Assembly: GCA_011524915.1 (NCBI GenBank)
Contig: WTJH01000067.1
Coordinates: 1-39,114, forward strand
Origin: Flavobacteriales bacterium
Lineage (GTDB): Bacteria; Bacteroidota; Bacteroidia; Flavobacteriales; Flavobacteriaceae
Direction: 5' to 3'
DNA: 39,114 nt
The position numbers were made by a program, and so were the translations under genes. The notes under the pieces were generated by a model that made no database searches, was not told the origin of the DNA, and saw only the letters and a list, made by a program, of their open reading frames with translations. Shown in pieces: positions 35,022 to 39,114 of this stretch; the stretch's first letter is position 1, and each line of letters begins with the position of its first letter.

Positions 35022-35210
35022 ATGATTACGTTCGTATCTTTTGTATTTGTACTGAGCTGTATTTTTATTTTTTATCGAATCCTACAGCAGTTTTCCACCG
35101 GTTTCGATTGGTTTTCGGGAACCCTCTATGGTCTTATCTTTTTGGTTTCCTGCGGTCTACTCTATGTATTCCTCTTTGGAATTTATTATTGGATTATCGG
35201 GGAATTGTAA
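35022..35210 (+). CDS. Possible small two-helix membrane protein
   Basis: A 62-residue open frame with an ATG start, running between the divergent oxidoreductase operon and the DUF547 gene. It has two clear hydrophobic segments (about 3-20 and 34-58) split by a short polar loop (QQFSTGFDWFS). It overlaps the DUF547 3' end by 25 bases, tail to tail. No family is recognised. The clean membrane topology favours a real gene, but a chance hydrophobic frame cannot be ruled out. Confidence 0.45.
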   Translation: MITFVSFVFVLSCIFIFYRILQQFSTGFDWFSGTLYGLIFLVSCGLLYVFLFGIYYWIIGEL

Positions 35211-35908
35211 GCTTGGTTAAGTCCCCAATCGTAGCGTTTATAGCTGAGCTCAGGCGTCGTTTCTTGGGGCAGCCCCAGTACCTTTTTGATAAAGGCTATT
35301 TTTCCTTTCCGTCCCCCGAAGTCTTGGCCAAACCACAAGAATATTCGGGAAAGTCTCCATTGGTTTCCCTCAATCTTATTTTTGCTAGGGTCGGTCAGAA
35401 AGGCCTGCGTGGCTTGGTGAAGTTGTTGTTCCAGTCCGCGTCCGGTATAAACTGTTCGACTGAGTTTGGGGCAGGAAGCCGAAGCGCAATTGATGGCAAA
35501 ATGAATCCGAGGGTCTCCCATTTTTCGTAAAATTCGGTGTTCAATGGCTCCCAAGGAATAGGATTGATCACCGATCTGGAAAACAGTCCGACCCCAGGGC
35601 CTGTAGAGGTCTCGAATACTTTCTAAAGGATAGTTTTTTAGGATGAGTTGTACGGTAAGGGCATTATAGGCATTGATCCAAAAAGCCATCCGCTGAGGAG
35701 TAGGGGCATCTTTAGCAGGAGCGTTGCGGGCTAGGGCTTCGATATAGGCATCTAAGGCATACCGATCTTCCTTCCAAGCCTTATAATCCACATCCCCCGA
35801 TTCGCTAACATAGGTCTGCAGCATTCGCCCCCAGGCTTCGTGCACTCCCTTTTGGGCCCATAGGGAGCCGGAACACAGGAAGAAGAAAATCATGCATGGG
35901 ACTCGCAT
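35186..35908 (-). CDS. Exported DUF547 protein in an arsenosugar-type cluster
   Basis: A 240-residue secreted protein with a signal peptide (1-19, ending LWAQ). The DUF547 core is clear: FWINAYNALTVQLILKNYP (76-94) and HFAINCASASCPKLS (136-150) with conserved His and Cys residues that recall a thiol-protease-like fold. The biochemical role is unknown. DUF547 genes are frequent neighbours of arsM and the TIGR04282 glycosyltransferase in Bacteroidetes. The start at 35908 is chosen because it gives a proper signal peptide and lies 1 base after the arsM stop (TAGTATG), implying coupled translation. Confidence 0.9.
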   Translation of the reverse strand: MRVPCMIFFFLCSGSLWAQKGVHEAWGRMLQTYVSESGDVDYKAWKEDRYALDAYIEALARNAPAKDAPTPQRMAFWINAYNALTVQLILKNYPLESIRDLYRPWGRTVFQIGDQSYSLGAIEHRILRKMGDPRIHFAINCASASCPKLSRTVYTGRGLEQQLHQATQAFLTDPSKNKIEGNQWRLSRIFLWFGQDFGGRKGKIAFIKKVLGLPQETTPELSYKRYDWGLNQAYNSPIIQ

Positions 35909-35909
35909 A

Positions 35910-36878
35910 CTAACAACAACCCCCGCCATCGTAGTGGAAAGTGGCTGGAGAAATAAAGATATCTTTTCTGCCGAGGGCTGCTAGTTGCCCTGCGGTTTTA
36001 TCACATACAGCCAAGGGTTGGTTTTGTAAAAGCACATGACCCTTGCCGTCGTCATAAAAATCTTCAGAACCGAAATACAAAGCTGTTTTTCCAGTAAAGA
36101 CACAAGGCCCATCTGCAGGCATGGGATCCTTGATGGCACAAACTTCCACACTTTCGATATAGATCTGTTCTTGGGTGGGGTAGTGCTCGGGGGCTAAAAT
36201 ACGGTAGGGTCTTTTGGCCCGAATTTCGATGGTGGCAAAGCCCACTTCTGTAAGCATAGCGATATATTCCTGGAGCGGGATTGCCCCGGATAGGCAAAGG
36301 GCTCTTAGTTGAGCATCGTTGCGCAGGGTGTCGTTCATGGGTTGCTCACAAATGGGGTCACTCATCACTAAGCGTCCATGAGGTTTGAGTACCCGATACA
36401 TTTCTCGGAGGGCCTTTTTAAGATCTTCTTGTACAAATATGTTGAAAAGACAATTCTGTGCAGCTACGTCTATACTTTCGTCTGCCACGGGAAGTTCTAA
36501 GGCATTTCCTTTTTTAAGTTCCACAAAAGAAGGGTCGAACCAAGAATTTTGTTCTGCTGCAAGTATAAAGTTTTGTTTGGAGGCTTCCAGCATTTCATCG
36601 ACCACATCGATGCCTATAACACCCCCTTTTTGGCGAGAGAAATACGAAAATTGAAGCAGTTCCATTCCTCCGCCCACACCTACATATAGAATCTTAGGGT
36701 TATTGACCAGATCTCGGGGATGAACGGTGGACCCACAGCCATAGTTCATTTCCTGCATGATGGTCGGAATTTCCAACCCGGGAAATTTCCAAATGGGAGT
36801 GGTAGTACAGCAAAGTCCTACATCTGGGGTTTCGGCAGCTGCCTTATATACATCAACGGTAGTATCTAAATAACTCAT
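35910..36878 (-). CDS. arsM: ArsM-like arsenite S-adenosylmethionine methyltransferase (arsenosugar type)
   Basis: A 322-residue class I methyltransferase. The SAM motif LYVGVGGGMELLQ is at 64-76. The arsenic-binding cysteines of ArsM are represented by C48 in NYGCG, C143 in QNCLFN and C195 in RALCLSGAI. C23-C24 (GLCC) and a C-terminal GGGCC (C321-C322) add two vicinal pairs that could hold As(III). After the Rossmann part, residues about 235-322 form the C-terminal domain of the flavobacterial arsenosugar-associated version. It would methylate arsenite to a dimethyl form that is then attached to a 5'-deoxyadenosyl group by ArsS. Its neighbours (nucleoside phosphorylase, TIGR04282 transferase, DUF547) fit that pathway. 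Substrate is inferred, not shown. Confidence 0.88.
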   Translation of the reverse strand: MSYLDTTVDVYKAAAETPDVGLCCTTTPIWKFPGLEIPTIMQEMNYGCGSTVHPRDLVNNPKILYVGVGGGMELLQFSYFSRQKGGVIGIDVVDEMLEASKQNFILAAEQNSWFDPSFVELKKGNALELPVADESIDVAAQNCLFNIFVQEDLKKALREMYRVLKPHGRLVMSDPICEQPMNDTLRNDAQLRALCLSGAIPLQEYIAMLTEVGFATIEIRAKRPYRILAPEHYPTQEQIYIESVEVCAIKDPMPADGPCVFTGKTALYFGSEDFYDDGKGHVLLQNQPLAVCDKTAGQLAALGRKDIFISPATFHYDGGGCC

Positions 36879-36898
36879 AGTCTAAAGGTACAAAAAGC

Positions 36899-37726
36899 TT
36901 AGAGGCTTTGGAGATAGCTGAGCATAAGTTTACTAAACTGCTGTTCTCCTCGAGCAGCCATGGCCATAATTTCTGGTATGTCAATGGGTTGTAAATCGTC
37001 CGGATCACAGAGGTCGGTCAAAACTGAAATCGCCAGAACTTCCACGGCCAACTGATTGGCAACAATGACTTCCGGAACGGTGGACATCCCCACCGCATCG
37101 GCTCCTACAGTTTTAAGGTAGCGATATTCGGCCCGGGTTTCCAGTTGAGGCCCCACCACAGCAGCATAAACGCCCTGGTGAAGGGTTGTTTGCTGGTTTT
37201 GTGCCAACTCCAACCATTGGTGTTGTAGTTTGGGCGAGTAGGGGGCCCGCATATCTACAAAGCGGGGTCCTAAGGCTGCAGCAGCGGTTGAGGCTAAGGG
37301 CGACCCCCCCTGAAGGTTGATGTGGTCATCGATCAATAAAAGCTCCCCCTTGGTATAGTTCAGATTGATGGCTCCCGCGGCATTGGTAATAAACAATTGT
37401 TGTACGCCCAGCTGGTGAAGTACCCGCACGGGATAGGTAATTTCATCGTCCGAATAGCCCTCATATCGGTGGAGTCTCCCTTGACACACCCAAAGGTATT
37501 GCCCCGCTGCTTTTACACAATGTAAAAAGCCTTCATGACTCATTACGGTGGGAGGCATCCAGTGAGGAATATCACTGTAGGAAATACTTTGTAGGATCTC
37601 TACCTGATCTAAAAATCCTGCCATCCCAGTCCCAAGGATAAGCCCTATGGAAGCTTGGGGTAATCCCAAGGCTTCAATGGCTTGTTGACTTTCTTCCAGC
37701 ATTTTTGGAGTCGTAAAATTGCCCAT
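36899..37726 (-). CDS. Purine nucleoside phosphorylase, PNP-I/MTAP family, with adenine-type recognition residue
   Basis: A 275-residue trimeric-type phosphorylase that cleaves a nucleoside with phosphate to base plus ribose-1-phosphate. Phosphate-binding GTGMAG (32-37), QGRLHRYEGYS (82-92) with H86, TNAAGAIN (114-121), GPQLETRAEY (192-201) with E196 and VGMSTVPE (212-219) are intact. The base-selecting residue, Asn243 in human PNP (context TN), is Asp238 here in LTDLCDP. In the family, Asp at this place goes with 6-aminopurines, as in MTA phosphorylase. The gene lies 3 bases after the TIGR04282 transferase and 20 before arsM, so a 5'-dimethylarsinoyl-adenosine-type substrate is plausible. 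Confidence 0.93.
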   Translation of the reverse strand: MGNFTTPKMLEESQQAIEALGLPQASIGLILGTGMAGFLDQVEILQSISYSDIPHWMPPTVMSHEGFLHCVKAAGQYLWVCQGRLHRYEGYSDDEITYPVRVLHQLGVQQLFITNAAGAINLNYTKGELLLIDDHINLQGGSPLASTAAAALGPRFVDMRAPYSPKLQHQWLELAQNQQTTLHQGVYAAVVGPQLETRAEYRYLKTVGADAVGMSTVPEVIVANQLAVEVLAISVLTDLCDPDDLQPIDIPEIMAMAARGEQQFSKLMLSYLQSL

Positions 37727-37729
37727 ATT

Positions 37730-38329
37730 TTATTCGATTAAAGCCCAAAGATCGGGATGTTTTTGGAGATCAGCGGCTGTGTCGATATCGTTTTTTTGGG
37801 AGAGTAAGGCGCGTTTTTCTGGGGCTATATCTGCCAAGGTTTGTTCCAGTAGATCAGGGGTGCTCCAAGCTTTGTTCTGGAACAATTGAGTCTGCATTTT
37901 TTGCATGCCTATAAGGTAGTAACCGCCGTCGGCAGCCGGACCGATAACCACCTCTTTGTTCTGAAGCAGCTCTAAGGCCTGCTCTAAGTCGGTAGCCTCT
38001 AAATCCCACAGATCGGTACCAATCCCGACAACGGGGCCATAGCCCTGACCAAAGGCCCACTCAAATCCGGCTTGCATCCGTTGACCGAGGTCGCCCGATA
38101 CTTGCCGAAAACAACTTGAAGTTACTTCCAGCCATAGGGGATCGGGTTGGGAGGAAGGGGTGTGCCACACGGCAGCCTCCAAACCGCTCGCTTGGAGCGT
38201 CCTGGCAGTCTTTTGTAAAAGCTGTTGATAGACTTCCAGCGCCTTGAGTTCCCCTATGCTTTGAGCCAGGCGGGTTTTGACCGTTCCCAAAAGGGCATTT
38301 TTACAAAAAACAAGCACCAATGGTTTCAT
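37730..38329 (-). CDS. TIGR04282-family (DUF2064) glycosyltransferase, arsenosugar-associated
   Basis: A 199-residue GT-A/nucleotidyl-transferase-like protein. Visible motifs are the N-terminal CKNALLGTVKTRLA (9-22), GDLGQRM (79-85), IGTDLWDL (103-110) in place of the usual IGSDxPxL, and GPAADGGYYLIG (130-141), the family hallmark. Members are annotated as arsenosugar biosynthesis glycosyltransferases because they co-occur with arsM and arsS. The role would be to attach the arsenic-bearing ribose-1-phosphate to an aglycone. It is the first gene of the four-gene run. The start at 38329 (MKPLVLVF) is chosen because the upstream extension runs into the repeat region and has no family similarity. 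Confidence 0.9.
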   Translation of the reverse strand: MKPLVLVFCKNALLGTVKTRLAQSIGELKALEVYQQLLQKTARTLQASGLEAAVWHTPSSQPDPLWLEVTSSCFRQVSGDLGQRMQAGFEWAFGQGYGPVVGIGTDLWDLEATDLEQALELLQNKEVVIGPAADGGYYLIGMQKMQTQLFQNKAWSTPDLLEQTLADIAPEKRALLSQKNDIDTAADLQKHPDLWALIE

Positions 38330-38379
38330 AATGCACCAAGGTACGGACTTGACTTCAATTTTGATGACTTGAAAGTTCT

Positions 38380-38394
38380 CGCTAGTGCAAGGCT
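38380..38394 (+). repeat. Half-unit of the hairpin repeat upstream of copy A
   Basis: CGCTAGTGCAAGGCT repeats the left arm of the palindrome that begins copy A at 38408. A matching half-unit precedes copy B (38942-38960), so both loci carry the same half-plus-full layout. Confidence 0.75.
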
Positions 38395-38407
38395 TTGTCT
38401 TCTTCTT

Positions 38408-38486
38408 CGCTAGTGCAAGGCTCCAGCCTTGCACTAGCATAGTTTTAATTGGAAGAGTTCGTGCAAGACAGGAGCCTTGCGCGAAC
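38408..38486 (+). repeat. 79-base double-hairpin repeat, copy A
   Basis: This unit matches copy B (38965-39043) at 75 of 79 positions, in the same orientation. It begins with a perfect 30-base palindrome: arm 38409-38422, CC, arm 38425-38438. A second stem pairs 38457-38466 with 38477-38486 (one G-T mismatch). The segment GGAGCCTTGC at 38471-38480 can instead pair with GCAAGGCTCC at 38415-38424, giving a mutually exclusive fold. It lies between the divergent TIGR04282 operon and the coiled-coil gene, so it may influence transcription of either. REP-like or small mobile palindromic element is the best description. Confidence 0.85.
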
Positions 38487-38537
38487 CATTGGAGCTTAGC
38501 AGAGGAATCGGATCTTTTTTTGTAACTTCTTAAAAAT

Positions 38538-38927
38538 ATGTCTATGGCCCTATCCTACACCCCTCCGGATACCCTGAAAATGGTTCAGGAACTCTGCGCC
38601 GCAGGGACACCCCGTGAATTGGCCGAAAAACAAATTGAAATTTGGACCCGCATGTTGGTTTCTTTTGCGCAGTATTCTTCGGATCAGTTTAGCTTGTTGG
38701 CGAGTAAAGACGATCTAGCAATTACCAAGCTTGAACTTCAAAAGGAGATTCAAGAAGTAAAACTCGAACTTCAGCAAGTAAAACTCGGTCTTCAAAAGGA
38801 AATTCAGCAAGTAAAACTTGAACTTCAAAAAGAAATTGTGATGGCCCAGCGGAGTACTATTTTATGGATTGCTGGGATCATCATCGCTCAAACAGCGATT
38901 ATATTTACTTTAAATCAAATCTTCTAA
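38538..38927 (+). CDS. DUF1640-like coiled-coil protein with C-terminal membrane anchor
   Basis: A 129-residue protein. An N-terminal helical part (DTLKMVQELCAAGTPRELAE, 11-30) is followed by LLASKDDLAITK and a coiled coil at 65-100 built of near-identical segments: LELQKEIQEVK, LELQQVK, LGLQKEIQQVK, LELQKEI. A single membrane helix (about 108-125) ends the chain. This layout fits the DUF1640/CCDC90-type family of small coiled-coil membrane proteins, whose bacterial role is unknown. It is a single gene lying between the two copies of the hairpin repeat. Confidence 0.8.
   Translation: MSMALSYTPPDTLKMVQELCAAGTPRELAEKQIEIWTRMLVSFAQYSSDQFSLLASKDDLAITKLELQKEIQEVKLELQQVKLGLQKEIQQVKLELQKEIVMAQRSTILWIAGIIIAQTAIIFTLNQIF
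38730..38837 (+). repeat. Internal coiled-coil repeat (11- and 7-residue units)
   Basis: The DNA encoding residues 65-100 has a 54-base period made of a 33-base hendecad unit and a 21-base heptad unit, repeated nearly twice, with mainly synonymous or single-base differences. Such arrays expand and contract by slippage or recombination, so the coil length may vary between strains. Confidence 0.75.
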
Positions 38928-38941
38928 ATATCTGTTGCCCT

Positions 38942-38960
38942 CGCTAGTGCAAGGCTCCAG
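38942..38960 (+). repeat. Half-unit of the hairpin repeat upstream of copy B
   Basis: CGCTAGTGCAAGGCTCCAG copies the left arm, central CC and first bases of the right arm of the palindrome in copy B, and ends 4 bases before that copy. Confidence 0.75.
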
Positions 38961-38964
38961 TCCC

Positions 38965-39043
38965 CGCTAGTGCAAGGCTCCAGCCTTGCACTAGCATAGT
39001 TATAGTTGGAAGAGTTCGCGCAATACAGGAGCCTTGCGCGAAC
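38965..39043 (+). repeat. 79-base double-hairpin repeat, copy B
   Basis: This is the second full unit. The 30-base perfect palindrome is at 38966-38979, CC and 38982-38995; the second stem, here without mismatch, pairs 39014-39023 with 39034-39043. It starts 37 bases after the coiled-coil gene stop and could act as a bidirectional transcript end, though no T-run follows. A degenerate further arm, GAGCCTTGTGCAA, is at 39060-39072. No gene is seen between here and the window end. Confidence 0.85.
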
Positions 39044-39114
39044 TACGGATGAACAACAAGAGCCTTGTGCAATCCATAAAGACAACGAAAACTGATATCT
39101 TTAGGCAACAAACT

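Noticed and set aside
34979-35530. A 183-codon plus-strand frame across the DUF547 gene
   Set aside because: Most of it is the antisense of DUF547, which has strong family motifs; only the shorter 35022 frame outside that gene looks plausible.
38380-39072. CRISPR array or tRNA-like structure from the repeats near the window end
   Set aside because: There are only two full units about 560 bases apart with a gene between them, no regular spacers and no cas genes; the palindromes are hairpins, not cloverleaf structures.

Overview
The window looks like a chromosomal segment of a marine Flavobacteriia, most likely Flavobacteriaceae. The evidence is a SusC/SusD/SusE glycan-uptake system, a type IX secretion C-terminal sorting domain, surface-lipoprotein signals, TAnnTTTG-type -7 promoter boxes, mevalonate-pathway genes and a flavobacterial ArsM-type methyltransferase. 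No rRNA, tRNA, CRISPR array, transposase or phage gene was seen.

Region 1 (1-3904, + strand) is housekeeping: the end of an unknown upstream gene, trmB, an alkyltransferase-like DNA-binding protein without the reactive cysteine, then a tight Fe-S and redox run of Mrp/NBP35 ATPase, NifU-type scaffold, YumC-like ferredoxin-NADP reductase and an adrenodoxin-type 2Fe-2S ferredoxin.

Region 2 (3901-23979) is an alpha-glucan (starch/maltodextrin) utilisation locus split around a LacI-family regulator. The leftward arm is susC, susD, susE, a lipoprotein sulfatase, a T9SS-secreted multidomain GH13 amylase and a surface lipoprotein. The rightward arm is lacI, then an operon of beta-phosphoglucomutase, GH65 phosphorylase, SusA-like GH13, SusG-like GH13 lipoprotein and a glycerophosphodiesterase. 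In the inferred scheme surface amylases cut the glucan, SusCD imports oligosaccharides, the periplasmic GH13 trims them, and cytoplasmic GH65 plus PgmB turn maltose into glucose and glucose-6-phosphate. A tandem operator pair lies between lacI and susC. The SusD carries an inserted copy of the starch-binding module that is present three times in SusE.

Region 3 (23972-28626) holds an unknown membrane protein and TspO on the minus strand, then mvaD, a mevalonate-kinase-like GHMP kinase, a UbiA prenyltransferase and an RsuA/RluB-family protein that has lost its catalytic aspartate.

Region 4 (28584-38329, minus strand) contains two gene runs. The distal run (37-38 kb downwards) is a TIGR04282 glycosyltransferase, a purine nucleoside phosphorylase with an adenine-type base-recognition residue, an ArsM-like methyltransferase and a DUF547 protein. 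This is an arsenosugar-biosynthesis-type set, without the radical SAM gene arsS in the window. The second run, mostly overlapping by 4 bases, is an FAD/NAD oxidoreductase, a membrane polyferredoxin, two GT2 glycosyltransferases and a GT-C mannosyltransferase-like protein. It could supply redox and glycosylation or lipid-anchoring steps. This possible arsenosugar or arsenolipid assembly is the most interesting candidate system here.

Region 5 (38330-39114) has a DUF1640-like coiled-coil membrane protein gene bracketed by two 79-base, 95% identical direct repeats that each fold into two hairpins.
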